From: CAZUAQ01 sp964618455
GTDB taxonomy: Bacteria; Planctomycetota; Phycisphaerae; UBA1845; PWPN01
NCBI GenBank assembly: GCA_964618455.1
Contig: CAZUAQ010000089.1
Location: 1 to 13,882, forward strand
Length of the DNA: 13,882 nt
Direction: 5' to 3'
In this document: positions 1 to 7,688 of the stretch, piece after piece
How the letters are laid out: the number at the start of each line of letters is the position of its first letter
Numbering within the stretch: position 1 is the stretch's first letter
The notes under the pieces: model-generated
What the model was told of the DNA's origin: nothing
Seen by the model: the letters and a program-made list of their open reading frames with translations, nothing else
Databases searched by the model: none
Translations under genes and position numbers: made by a program

Positions 1-282
1 GATGCCCTGCCTCTGGTGCTCGGGCAGGACCGCCAGCGGCGCGAGGATCCGCAACACCAGCTCCGCACCGCCCGGGTGAAGGTCCACGCGGGTGAACAGC
101 ACATGGCCGATCAGCTTTCCGTCGACCTCCGCCGCCAGGGACAGCCACGGCCGGGCGGTCGCGTCCTCCTGAAGGTCACGAATCAGCGCGGCGATCTCGG
201 GGCCTTCCGGCTCACCGAACGCATGCTCGTGAAGCCGCGCGATCGCGGTCCACTCCTCCTCGGACGTCGGCCTGATCTTCAT
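1..282 (-). CDS. GNAT family N-acetyltransferase, partial (C-terminus beyond window edge)
   Basis: The visible 94 residues are the N-terminal part of a GNAT acetyltransferase, an enzyme class that moves an acetyl group from acetyl-CoA to an amine. The protein starts MKIRPTSEEEWTAIARLHEH, has a central strand pair reading AEVDGKLIGHVLFTRVDL, and runs into LAPLAVLPEHQRQGI. That last stretch is the beginning of GNAT motif A (Q/RxxGxG/A), the acetyl-CoA pyrophosphate loop, and the window stops inside it. The pattern resembles the YhbS-like subgroup; the substrate cannot be told. The start is the ATG at 282; I see no strong ribosome binding site. The gene lies on the same strand as the phosphatase operon upstream, but 225 bases separate them, so it probably has its own promoter. 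Confidence 0.85.
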   Translation of the reverse strand, partial: MKIRPTSEEEWTAIARLHEHAFGEPEGPEIAALIRDLQEDATARPWLSLAAEVDGKLIGHVLFTRVDLHPGGAELVLRILAPLAVLPEHQRQGI

Positions 283-507
283 GAGTCGCTGATCCCCGCG
301 TGAATAACGGAAGAGTCGCTTATGCTCATCTCCGGAAGCGTGAAAGGGACATTCCGCTTTGCGTCCCGCTGTTCGCGTGAAGCCGGGATGCACGGCCCCC
401 CGTTCCGACCTGTCCCCGCAGTACGGGAGTGGCCCCTGAGCTTCTCCCTCGGAGACTTCCAGCGGGACGCGCCGCCGGTGCACCCCTCACATCCGGGTCG
501 AGATGCG
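283..507. other. Intergenic spacer upstream of the GNAT gene
   Basis: This 225-base stretch lies between the phosphatase stop and the GNAT start, both on the minus strand. I see no convincing gene on either strand and no hairpin followed by a T run. A short minus-strand hairpin (TCTCC, loop GAG, GGAGA) has no T tract. The motif GCGACTC occurs twice near the GNAT start. The GNAT promoter must lie here or further upstream, but no good -35/-10 pair stands out. Confidence 0.4.
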
Positions 508-1122
508 CTACTCGACCGGAGGCTGGCGGCAGTCGATCGTGTCGTAGGTCTTTGTATACGCGTCGAGCCACTCGGGACTCGTGTCGAAGATCTCCACGAA
601 GGCGGTCATGCACGGCTTCTTCTTCGGGAAGTGCCAGTACTTCTCGCTCAGTTCCTTGAGGGCGTCCTCCTTGGACTGCTGCTGAATGACCCGCCGGTAC
701 AGGGCCGAGGCGAGTCCGCTGCGATCCGCCCCGCCCTGGCAGTGCATCAGGATCGGCCGCTCGGCGGTCTCGAGCGTGGTCAGCAGGTCCGCAAGTTCCT
801 CCGGCGAAGGCAGCGACTGCGAACTCAGCCGCACGTTTTCATGCGCGATGCCCTTCTCGCCGCACACCTTCACCTCGCCGTCGTACCAGGTCTCGCCCGC
901 ATTCTCACCGCGCAGATTGATGACCGTCTTGATCCCGAAATCGTCGATCAACTGGCGCAACTCGTCCGGTCGCGGCTGGGCGGAGCGATACGCTTTCCCC
1001 TCTTCGACGGCATGGAAATTGATGTGATCGAGGTTCACTTCCTCCTCGGAGGAACACCCCGCCGCCAGACCCATGCCGATCACGAGTAGAAAGCGTCGTG
1101 GGCGTGTTGTTTGCAGTCGCAT
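508..1122 (-). CDS. Lipoprotein tyrosine/dual-specificity phosphatase
   Basis: This 204-residue protein is a cysteine-dependent phosphatase, predicted to hydrolyse phosphotyrosine or a similar phosphoester. The P-loop HCQGGADRSG at residues 127-136 gives the CX5R signature, with C128 as nucleophile and R134 as phosphate binder. The section FHAVEEGKAYRSAQP and the strand TVINLR (about 66-71) are typical of bacterial DSP-like phosphatases related to the SIW14 group. The N-terminus (RRFLLVIGMGLAAGC) looks like a lipoprotein signal with C23 as the lipidated cysteine; A at the -3 position is less usual than L. It would therefore act outside the cytoplasmic membrane, which is uncommon for a tyrosine phosphatase. 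It is last in a three-gene operon, 2 bases after the hydrolase, with AGGAG just before its ATG. The substrate is unknown. Confidence 0.88.
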   Translation of the reverse strand: MRLQTTRPRRFLLVIGMGLAAGCSSEEEVNLDHINFHAVEEGKAYRSAQPRPDELRQLIDDFGIKTVINLRGENAGETWYDGEVKVCGEKGIAHENVRLSSQSLPSPEELADLLTTLETAERPILMHCQGGADRSGLASALYRRVIQQQSKEDALKELSEKYWHFPKKKPCMTAFVEIFDTSPEWLDAYTKTYDTIDCRQPPVE

Positions 1123-1124
1123 GG

Positions 1125-2069
1125 TTACTCCTGTTCGCTCACTGTGGTGGAATTCCTGGATGCTGCCCCGCCGACGACGATGTCCGCGCGATCGAGCAAT
1201 GCGTCGATCTGTCGCCAGTATTCGTCGACATTCGCATCCCCGGGAAAGTCGTTATGCCCGGCGTCGGCCTCCCAGTACGTGCCGTCCGTCGCCATCCTGC
1301 CCAGGTCCCGACCGTGGTCGACCGGAAGAATCGTGTCGCGCTTGCCGTGCATGATCAGGCTCGGAATCTCCAGGTGGCCGAGGACCCGGTCCGTCCGAAA
1401 CGGGTGGCGGACCAGGAAGCCGGGAACGCCGTAACTGTAGGCCATCTCTGCGACGGAGCGTAACGTCGATTCGAGGATCAGCGCCGCCGGTTCGGTCCGC
1501 GTGGCCACCTGTACCGCCACCGCTCCGCCCAGCGAACGCCCGTGCAGCACCAGGCGGCTTGCGTCCACGTCCTCACGTCGAGAAACCCTCTCCACGAAGG
1601 CGACGGCGTCGTTCACGATCGATTGCTGGCTCGGCGAGCCCCCGGCGTGACCGTACCCGGGATACTCCGGCAGCAGCACCGCCACGCCGCGCTGCGTATA
1701 GCCCGCCACCAGGTCATCGTGGAAGTCGATCGTCTCGGCATTACCGTGGAAGAACACGACCACGGGCATGGGATCGCTCTCGGCCCGGCCGGCGGCCGGT
1801 ACAAACCACGCCACGCCCTGATCCGCACCGTCACGAAGCGTCAGTACCTCCGCGTCGGGATAGAACGGCTTCATGCGCGGGGTGGCGGCCATCTCGGCAG
1901 GAAACAGCATCCAGTCCTGAAGGAAGAACAGTGTCGCGCACCACGCCGCGTAGGCCATGACCACGTACACGAGCAGACGCAACCACCAGCGGCGACGCCT
2001 GGGCACCTCCGGGTGCGAAATTGATGCTGATGCGTTCGATGAGGCTGCTTCACCCGTCGTTTCACTCAT
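1125..2069 (-). CDS. Membrane-anchored alpha/beta hydrolase (BEM46/ABHD13/YfhR-like)
   Basis: This 314-residue serine hydrolase has one N-terminal membrane segment. After a basic stretch (RRRR, 24-27), residues about 28-50 are hydrophobic. The catalytic domain shows the oxyanion motif FFHGN (106-110), the nucleophile elbow GRSLGG with S179, the acid D245 in HGKRD, and the histidine H272 in AGHND, so the triad is complete. The sequence LPEYPGYG is typical of the BEM46/YfhR group, whose substrates are mostly unknown. I start it at the ATG at 2069 because GAGGAG lies 5 bases upstream and the ATG overlaps the TGA of the preceding gene (ATGA), a sign of translational coupling. An in-frame ATG at 2138 would extend far into that gene and is less likely. 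The catalytic domain would face the periplasm if positive-inside orientation holds. Confidence 0.9.
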   Translation of the reverse strand: MSETTGEAASSNASASISHPEVPRRRRWWLRLLVYVVMAYAAWCATLFFLQDWMLFPAEMAATPRMKPFYPDAEVLTLRDGADQGVAWFVPAAGRAESDPMPVVVFFHGNAETIDFHDDLVAGYTQRGVAVLLPEYPGYGHAGGSPSQQSIVNDAVAFVERVSRREDVDASRLVLHGRSLGGAVAVQVATRTEPAALILESTLRSVAEMAYSYGVPGFLVRHPFRTDRVLGHLEIPSLIMHGKRDTILPVDHGRDLGRMATDGTYWEADAGHNDFPGDANVDEYWRQIDALLDRADIVVGGAASRNSTTVSEQE

Positions 2070-2908
2070 ACCTGCTCCTCGCTGACATCTCCCGGTCCGC
2101 CATGCCATCCCGGGTGCGATTCCATGCAGTTCCAGCAAACGTCAAAACCCGCCGGCACGTCACACGCGCATGCCGGGCATTGCCAATCCTCGGTGATCTC
2201 CGAAGGTTCATCCGCGCGGGCCAGCGCCGCCAGCGCATCAAAGACGAACTCCTTCGGCACGCGCAGGCCCCGCCGCCCCAGGCCAAGATTTATGCCGAGC
2301 GTCGTGTTCAACATGGCATTGTCTTTCAGGAAGGGAACCTGGTCCTGGTACAGAATCCCCTGTGCGTTCGCGCGCGTGTGCATGGGGAAATGGCTGAGCA
2401 GCGGAACGAGGTTCACCCACCCCCCGGTGACGCGGAAGCCATGGACGTCGAAGCGTTCGCCGCAATGCGCACATACGTCTTGCGTGGCGCCCGCCAGCGG
2501 GTAACGGCAGTGCTCACAGCTCAGTCCGAAGTCGGGCAACGGTCGCTCGTGGCCGGTGTAGACCGGTTCGCGGTGCTTCTTGTGGGAATCGGTGTAGCCG
2601 AGCTCGCCGAACTGAACCGGGACATCCACACGAAGGTTGCGTTCGAGGAAATCGCGTACGCTGAAACCCGCCCCGCACTCCGGACATCGTTCCGACGTCA
2701 AGCCCGTCAACAGGTAGCCGCACCCCCCGCAACGCATGCCGATATCCACGATCGGCCGGTGGCTGGACACGATCCGCACCATGTCCAGGTCTGACCGACA
2801 ATGATTACACGTATGCTCCAGCAATCCCGCCAGGGCCTGTGTGCAGTCCGGACAGCGCAAGCCCCAATTCGGAATCGGCAGCATGAAAATGTCGTTCACA
2901 CGTGGCAT
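2066..2908 (-). CDS. Protein with four zinc ribbons, unknown function
   Basis: This 280-residue protein carries four pairs of CxxC motifs, each a likely zinc ribbon: C19/C22 with C34/C37, C60/C63 with C75/C78, C131/C134 with C146/C149, and C244/C247 with C258/C261. The second ribbon (CGYLLTGLTSERCPECG) and the last one (FDVCWNC) look like ribbons I associate with planctomycete proteins. No catalytic motif is visible. The region 160-230 between ribbons three and four is a non-cysteine domain (GGWVNLVPLLSHFPMHTRAN) of unknown fold. It has no signal peptide, so it is probably cytoplasmic. The start at 2908 has AAGGG six bases upstream. It is first in the operon with the hydrolase and lipoprotein phosphatase, overlapping the hydrolase start by three bases. 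Such ribbons often mediate protein or nucleic acid contacts; the role here is unknown. Confidence 0.85.
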   Translation of the reverse strand: MPRVNDIFMLPIPNWGLRCPDCTQALAGLLEHTCNHCRSDLDMVRIVSSHRPIVDIGMRCGGCGYLLTGLTSERCPECGAGFSVRDFLERNLRVDVPVQFGELGYTDSHKKHREPVYTGHERPLPDFGLSCEHCRYPLAGATQDVCAHCGERFDVHGFRVTGGWVNLVPLLSHFPMHTRANAQGILYQDQVPFLKDNAMLNTTLGINLGLGRRGLRVPKEFVFDALAALARADEPSEITEDWQCPACACDVPAGFDVCWNCMESHPGWHGGPGDVSEEQV

Positions 2909-2991
2909 GTTTCGCCCTTCGCCGGTCCGACCGTCCTGGTTCTCGCCACCTCGCGCCGAAATTATCGCGTGGCCGTACCGATGACTCGATC

Positions 2992-2997
2992 ATTATA
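2992..2997 (-). promoter_or_regulatory. Candidate -10 box (TATAAT) for the zinc-ribbon/hydrolase/phosphatase operon
   Basis: On the minus strand the sequence CCGTATAATG contains a perfect TATAAT, 84 bases upstream of the first gene of the operon. No good TTGACA-like box sits 16-18 bases further upstream, so the call rests on the -10 alone and on its position in the divergent spacer. The same ten bases recur upstream of the secreted-protein gene. Confidence 0.35.
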
Positions 2998-3067
2998 CGG
3001 GTTATCCAGCGATTCTTCCGGTGGTGACATGTTGGCATCATCCTGAATCACCGCTAAGCTAGGGCCG

Positions 3068-4156
3068 ATGAGTGAGACCGAGCCTTCACTGTATGCCGCA
3101 CCGAATCTGCCCTCCGATGCGCCAACGCTCCTCGAGGTGAGAGATCTCAAAACCCATTTCCCCATCCGGCGAGGCGTGCTCTCGCGCGTCACGGGCTGGG
3201 TCAAGGCGGTCGATGGTGTGTCCTTTGACGTCCGCCGGGGCAAAACGCTCGGGCTCGTCGGCGAAAGCGGATGCGGCAAGACCACGGTCGGTCGCACGAT
3301 CCTGCGTCTCATCCCCGCCACGGAAGGCAGCGTCCGCTTTGATGGACAGCCGGTCTTCGAGCTCGATCGGCGGCGGATGGTCCAGTTGCGCCGCCGCATG
3401 CAGGTGATCTTCCAGGATCCCGTCGGAAGCCTGAATCCACGAATGAATGTCGGGACGATTGTCGGTGAGGCTCTCGGCGTTCACGGCATTGCGACCGGGC
3501 GTGAGCGGGAGCGCCGCGTGGCGGACCTGCTCGAGCGGTGCGGCCTGAGCGCCAAGTACATGAACCGCTATCCCCACGAGTTTTCCGGAGGGCAGCGCCA
3601 GCGCATCGGCATTGCCCGGGCTCTCGCCTTGGAGCCGGAACTGATCATCTGCGACGAGCCGGTCAGCGCGCTGGACGTTTCCATCCAGTCCCAGATTCTG
3701 AATCTTCTGAACGACCTGCAGGACGAGATGGGTCTCAGCTACCTGTTCATCGCCCACAATCTCGCCGTCGTGGAACACTTCAGCGATGACGTGGCGGTGA
3801 TGTACCTTGGTAAGATCGTCGAACTCGCCTCGGCCGATTCCATTTACCGGAACCCCAAGCATCCCTACACGCAGGCCCTGCTCTCGGCCGTGCCGGAACC
3901 GGATCCGCAACGAACCAAGACGCGTGTCGTCCTCAGCGGCGAAGTCCCGAGTCCGATCAATCCTCCGAGCGGATGTGCGTTTCATCCTCGATGCCCACTT
4001 GCGACAGACATCTGCAAGACACAGATCCCTCCGCTGGTCCCTCACGCCGACTGCGAACCGGGCCATACGGTCGCCTGCCATCATGCTGACGAGATTTCGC
4101 CGGATACGCTGCAAACATTTGTGAAGTCAACGGCCGCTCCTGCCGCAAATGGGTAA
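3068..4156 (+). CDS. Oligopeptide/dipeptide ABC transporter ATP-binding protein (OppF/DppF type)
   Basis: This 362-residue ATPase would power import of peptides, or nickel or other solutes, through an Opp/Dpp-type permease. Visible motifs in order are Walker A GESGCGKT (65-72), Q-loop FQDPVGSLNPR (Q116), signature FSGGQRQR (172-179), Walker B IICDEP (193-198, catalytic E197) and switch H230. The C-terminal extension PSPINPPSGCAFHPRCP (294-310) is the oligopeptide-transporter C-terminal domain; C303, C309, C316 and C329 are spaced as in family members that bind an iron-sulfur cluster. SLNPR after the Q-loop and the position of the extension favour OppF/DppF over OppD/DppD. The start at 3068 has only a weak ribosome site. 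It is divergent from its left neighbour, and no second ATPase, permease or binding protein is in the window, so it is an orphan here. Confidence 0.93.
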   Translation: MSETEPSLYAAPNLPSDAPTLLEVRDLKTHFPIRRGVLSRVTGWVKAVDGVSFDVRRGKTLGLVGESGCGKTTVGRTILRLIPATEGSVRFDGQPVFELDRRRMVQLRRRMQVIFQDPVGSLNPRMNVGTIVGEALGVHGIATGRERERRVADLLERCGLSAKYMNRYPHEFSGGQRQRIGIARALALEPELIICDEPVSALDVSIQSQILNLLNDLQDEMGLSYLFIAHNLAVVEHFSDDVAVMYLGKIVELASADSIYRNPKHPYTQALLSAVPEPDPQRTKTRVVLSGEVPSPINPPSGCAFHPRCPLATDICKTQIPPLVPHADCEPGHTVACHHADEISPDTLQTFVKSTAAPAANG

Positions 4157-4227
4157 GGGACCGGCAAAATCACGATTCCAATCCGCGCGAAAGTTCCGAA
4201 TTGGTGAGCCATTATCGCCTTGGTCCG

Positions 4228-4233
4228 TATAAT
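4228..4233 (+). promoter_or_regulatory. Candidate -10 box (TATAAT) for the secreted-protein gene
   Basis: A perfect TATAAT lies in the 205-base spacer after the ABC ATPase, 128 bases before the chosen start of the secreted-protein gene. The hexamer 17 bases upstream (TGAGCC) is a poor -35. The surrounding CCGTATAATG is identical to the candidate -10 region of the divergent operon at 2992-2997. The rest of the spacer holds no gene and no T-tailed hairpin that would end the ATPase transcript. Confidence 0.35.
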
Positions 4234-4361
4234 GGGGTGATTCAGGCCGGAATGATCGGGGCGCCGGTGTCTCGACCTGTTTCTTGACGACCGCGAAGGA
4301 GGCGGATATACGCATACCGCCATGGATGACTCGCGCTCATAACTCACAAGGAAACAATCGG

Positions 4362-6239
4362 ATGCGAAATTTGACTGCTCGCGCTCAGCGCATGTGGCTC
4401 GGTATGGTTCTCGGCGGGTTGCTGCCCGGATTCCTCTTCGCCCAGGACGCCCCCAAAGCGGATCCAACGGATCTGCTGAAGGTGATCCCCAAGGATGCGG
4501 CGGGGTTCATCGTCGCGCCGAGCCTCAAGACCCTGGATAAGCAAGTTATCGATGTCTGCCAGATTCTCGCGCTGCCGGTCGGCCCGAACGGCGTTTTTCC
4601 CGGCCCGGCGGAATTCCTCCAGCAGGAAGCGGGATTCGCGGACGGCTTCCGGCCCGAAGGCGGCATCGGTGTCGCGATCCTGAACTGCCGGAACCTGAAG
4701 ACCTCCGAGGAAATGGAAGACCGCCTGGTGCTCCTTCTCCCGATCAGTGATGCCAAGGTGTTTGCCGAGAGCCTGATGGCGGAGAAGGAAGACGATTACT
4801 GGAAGATCGACCTGGCCGGTGAGTTGATGATGGCCGCGCCCAAGGGCGGATACATGGTCTGTGCCCCGAAGGCGGAGACGGTGAAGGATTTCCTTTCGAG
4901 CGAAGGCAGCGTGATCGAGTCGATGTCCAAGGATCGTGTGGAAGCGTATGGCCGCGATGAAGTCTACGGATGGATGAGCGCGGATGCGTTCTCCAAGGAG
5001 CTTCGCCAGGAGGTCATCTCGGCTTCGGAAGGCTTCATGGCCATGGCGGGTGGCGGCATGCAGCCTCCCGGGATGGATAACTCCATCGAGAACATCAAGA
5101 TGTACCTCGAGGGAACGAAGGAACTCACCTTCGGGATCAACGTCGATGCGAAAAAGGGCGTGACCTTCGCGTTCTACATGAATCCGAAGGCGGACTCGAA
5201 GCTCGCCACCGCGATGCAGTACCACACGCGTCCGAAGGGATCCCTGCTGACCGGCCTGCCCGGGGAACCGTCGGTGCTGGTCTATGGCGGCGTCGGCGCA
5301 CAAATGTCCCCCGTGGCCAAACGTCAGATCGAGTCCACCATGGACATGCTCTTTGGGCCTCAAATGCTCGGACCGATTCTTCCTGAAGAAGAGCAGGCCG
5401 AAGTCGTCAAGTCGCTTGTGGAAATGGCGGAGACGGTGACGGCTTTCAATGTCTCCATCTCGCGATTGCCCGCGGAAGAAAGTGGCGGACTGGTTGGAAT
5501 GGCCGTCGTCACCACGTCCAAGGACAGTGCCAAAGCGCGCGAACTGTCGCACGGTATCCTTCAACGCATCATGGACACGATTGTGAAGGTCGCCAAGCAG
5601 GAAAACATGCCCGAGGAAGAGATCGAAGCGGTCAAGAAGCTGATGGTCTTCAAGAAGGGCGAGGAAACGCTGGCCGGCGTCAAGGTGGATCACTTCCTCG
5701 TGGACCTCTCCCAGGTCCCTGACCTGAATGAAGAGGACATGGATCAGGTCAAGTTGCTCATTGGCGAAGAAGGCATACTCTTCCGCATGGGCGCGGTGAC
5801 CGAGAATCACAGCCTCACGACTTTCGGTGGCGGCGCCGAGCGTTTCGAGAAAATCGTCGGTCTCATCAAGGAGACGCAGGCCCCGCTGATGGATTCGCCC
5901 GGGATCAAGCTGGTCTCGGATCGCTTGCCGACCGACGATTCCATCATGGAGATGTACCTGAACTTCGACGAGGCGATCACGCTGGTCTCGACCATCGCCA
6001 ACGAGATGGGCCAGCCATTGCCGCTGCCCATACAGATGCAGAACGCGGCGCCGCTGTGCATGAGCGCCGTTCCGCAGGGCGAGAACGGGCTCGAGATGCA
6101 CATGCTGATTCCGATGGAACTGGCCGTGTCGGTCAAAGATGTGGTGATGCAGGTGATGGGTATGATGATGATGGGGCCGAACGGCGGAGGCGAGCCCATG
6201 CCTCAAGAGCAGCCCGGTGGAGGCGGCGAGTTGAACTGA
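4362..6239 (+). CDS. Large secreted protein of unknown function
   Basis: I do not recognise a named family for this 625-residue protein. It begins with a clear signal peptide: basic MRNLTARAQR, a hydrophobic core about 12-26, and a likely cleavage after A27 (FLFA|QD), so the mature protein is exported. The mature start, DPTDLLKVIPKDAAGFIV, resembles the opening of planctomycete exported proteins I have seen but cannot name. The chain alternates hydrophobic strands and acidic helices, with no catalytic motif, no cysteine pairs and no later membrane segment. The C-terminus is unusual: methionines cluster (GMMMMG, 600-605), followed by a glycine/proline/glutamine tail. I start it at 4362 because AAGGA lies nine bases upstream and the signal peptide follows at once; an in-frame ATG at 4284 would bury the signal. 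A strong terminator follows. Confidence 0.85.
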   Translation: MRNLTARAQRMWLGMVLGGLLPGFLFAQDAPKADPTDLLKVIPKDAAGFIVAPSLKTLDKQVIDVCQILALPVGPNGVFPGPAEFLQQEAGFADGFRPEGGIGVAILNCRNLKTSEEMEDRLVLLLPISDAKVFAESLMAEKEDDYWKIDLAGELMMAAPKGGYMVCAPKAETVKDFLSSEGSVIESMSKDRVEAYGRDEVYGWMSADAFSKELRQEVISASEGFMAMAGGGMQPPGMDNSIENIKMYLEGTKELTFGINVDAKKGVTFAFYMNPKADSKLATAMQYHTRPKGSLLTGLPGEPSVLVYGGVGAQMSPVAKRQIESTMDMLFGPQMLGPILPEEEQAEVVKSLVEMAETVTAFNVSISRLPAEESGGLVGMAVVTTSKDSAKARELSHGILQRIMDTIVKVAKQENMPEEEIEAVKKLMVFKKGEETLAGVKVDHFLVDLSQVPDLNEEDMDQVKLLIGEEGILFRMGAVTENHSLTTFGGGAERFEKIVGLIKETQAPLMDSPGIKLVSDRLPTDDSIMEMYLNFDEAITLVSTIANEMGQPLPLPIQMQNAAPLCMSAVPQGENGLEMHMLIPMELAVSVKDVVMQVMGMMMMGPNGGGEPMPQEQPGGGGELN

Positions 6240-6310
6240 TCGTCGGACATACGCGCTATGCCGGAGCATCCTGCTCGCGCGTAAGCCCGTCGCTGACAAG
6301 TGCAATCATC

Positions 6311-6344
6311 AGGCCCGCGGACCAACCACGTTCGCGGGCCTTTT
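6311..6344 (+). terminator. Rho-independent terminator after the secreted-protein gene
   Basis: The arms GGCCCGCGGA (6312-6321) and TTCGCGGGCC (6331-6340) form a ten-pair stem with one G-U pair and a nine-base loop, followed directly by TTTT. It lies about 70 bases after the secreted-protein stop and 70 bases before the TTG start of the next gene, so it separates the two transcripts. Confidence 0.85.
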
Positions 6345-6413
6345 CATTGGTCACGGCCCGTGCTGAATCGCATGATCTCGTGACGCCCGGCATGAGGTGG
6401 AGGCGGAAGACTC

Positions 6414-7139
6414 TTGAATGAATGCTCACCGATCTGGATCGCCGGCGTGGACGGGTGCCGTGCAGGCTGGTTGGGCGTCTTCCTGGAAGTCCGAACCGGG
6501 ATATTGAGGATGCGAACAGGCGACCGCCTGGCGAACTGGCTCCACGAACCGGAAGCACCGCAATTCCTGGCCGTGGATATACCAATCGGTCTACCCTCCA
6601 GTGCCCATCGTGGAGGCCGAAGCTGTGATCGTGAAGCCAGGCGTCGCCTGGGACCGTCACGCGGGTCAAGTGTCTTCTCCGCACCCGTCCGCGCGACGCT
6701 GTCTGCCGAGGATTACGCCTCTGCCCTGGCAGTACAGCGCAGTTCTTCAGAGGACAGGATCGGCCTGAGCAAACAGTGCTATCACCTCCTGCCCCGCATC
6801 CGCGAAGTAGACGCGCTGGTGAGACGCGTGGGCCAGGACTGCATCCGCGAAGTGCATCCTGAGCTTTCATTCACGGCGATGAATGCCGGCGGGCAACTCC
6901 GTTACTCGAAGCACACATCCGAAGGTGTTTCCCTGCGCGAAACGCTACTCCGGGAGACTGGATTCGAGAAAGTCCTCGAGTCGGATCTAAGCCGTACCCC
7001 TGGCGCGAAGCGTCACGATCTGCTCGACGCCTGCGTGGCGTGCTGGACGGCACGACGTATTCTGAACGGGGAAGCCGAACGTATCCCGGATTCTCCCGAG
7101 CACGATGCCTGCGGCCTGGCGATGGAAATCTGGTTCTGA
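6414..7139 (+). CDS. DUF429 family predicted RNase H-like protein
   Basis: This 241-residue protein belongs to DUF429, a family predicted to have the RNase H/RuvC-like nuclease fold but without an established role. Hallmarks are GVDGCRAGWLGV (11-22, D13), AVDIPIGLP (53-61, D55), CDREARRRLG (71-80), SSVFSAPVR (85-93), EVHPELSF (146-153, E146) and HDLLDACVACWTA (201-213, D202 and D205). These include the acidic residues expected for a metal-dependent active site. The start is TTG at 6414: an in-frame TGA at 6393-6395 lies just upstream and no ATG or GTG occurs in between. GGAGG lies ten bases before it. It follows a terminator and is convergent with the zinc-ribbon gene to the right, so it is probably transcribed alone. 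Confidence 0.88.
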   Translation: MNECSPIWIAGVDGCRAGWLGVFLEVRTGILRMRTGDRLANWLHEPEAPQFLAVDIPIGLPSSAHRGGRSCDREARRRLGPSRGSSVFSAPVRATLSAEDYASALAVQRSSSEDRIGLSKQCYHLLPRIREVDALVRRVGQDCIREVHPELSFTAMNAGGQLRYSKHTSEGVSLRETLLRETGFEKVLESDLSRTPGAKRHDLLDACVACWTARRILNGEAERIPDSPEHDACGLAMEIWF

Positions 7140-7160
7140 TGATGGCCGGAAATAGGCCCG

Positions 7161-7688
7161 CTAGAGTTGTGATCGCAGATTCTTGAGGAATCCCTGGTAG
7201 ACGGCGGGCGGAATGTCCTGCAGCCGTTGAGGGGGGATTTGATCGCTTGCCAGTCGATCGATGATGCGCACCGCCGCCTGTCTTTCGCGGTGAAGCTGGG
7301 CCAGGGCATTGTCGGCGCGGGTGAGATTCGAATCCCGCATCGCGAGCAGGTAGTCCACGACCAGTGCCTCGGGCCCCTGCGCTTCGCCTCCACCTGAGGA
7401 ACTCCCGCCGGCGCGGGAGCGTGCGGCTCCCCCACCTGCATTCTCTGCAGGTTCGCTGGTCTCGCCGCGAAGCTGACGATCCAGCTCGAGGCGCTCGGCA
7501 CGGAGCTGCTCTTCCTGCTGGTAGAGTTCGGTATCTTCCGGGGCGAGGGGGATCTCTTCGCGTTCACCCTCCGGCAGCGGAACGTACACCCGATGCTCAC
7601 AGGCGGGACACTTGCTCCACTTGCCTCCGGCCGACTCGGGCGCCTTCAACAGTTTGCCGCAACCTTCGCAATGGACTTCGATGCTCAC
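7161..7688 (-). CDS. Small zinc-ribbon protein with helical C-terminus, unknown function
   Basis: This 175-residue protein begins with a zinc ribbon (C7/C10 and C27/C30, EVHCEGCGKLLKAPESAGGK) of a kind I associate with planctomycete proteins. A charged, probably coiled-coil stretch follows (about 51-75), then a glycine/serine-rich linker (about 84-104), then a helical C-terminal domain (ALVVDYLLAMRDSNLTRADN). No catalytic motif is visible. I chose the GTG at 7688 because CAGGAG lies just upstream at the usual spacing and the ribbon begins at once; an ATG at 7790 would add 34 residues that look non-coding and overlap the GH130 stop. It follows GH130 on the same strand after 89 bases, so the two may be cotranscribed, though the gap is wide enough for a separate promoter. 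Confidence 0.78.
   Translation of the reverse strand: MSIEVHCEGCGKLLKAPESAGGKWSKCPACEHRVYVPLPEGEREEIPLAPEDTELYQQEEQLRAERLELDRQLRGETSEPAENAGGGAARSRAGGSSSGGGEAQGPEALVVDYLLAMRDSNLTRADNALAQLHRERQAAVRIIDRLASDQIPPQRLQDIPPAVYQGFLKNLRSQL

Noticed and set aside
322..1089. Plus-strand frame of 255 codons over the phosphatase gene
   Set aside because: The minus strand encodes a full CX5R phosphatase; the plus product looks like shadow sequence.
2021..2794. Plus-strand frame of 257 codons over the zinc-ribbon gene
   Set aside because: Regular CxxC pairs on the minus strand are strong evidence for that strand.
3086..4114. Open 342-codon frame antisense to the ABC ATPase
   Set aside because: The plus strand carries every ABC motif; the antisense product has no recognisable feature.
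4180..4205. CCAAT/ATTGG inverted repeat after the ABC ATPase as a terminator
   Set aside because: Only five pairs, a long loop and no T tract.
4344..6305. Open 653-codon reading frame on the minus strand
   Set aside because: It mirrors the secreted-protein gene in G+C-rich DNA; the translation is rich in H, R and L without any domain, while the plus strand has a signal peptide, ribosome site and terminator.
7145..7160. GGCC-7-GGCC hairpin between the convergent DUF429 and zinc-ribbon genes
   Set aside because: A four-pair stem without a T run is too weak to call a terminator.
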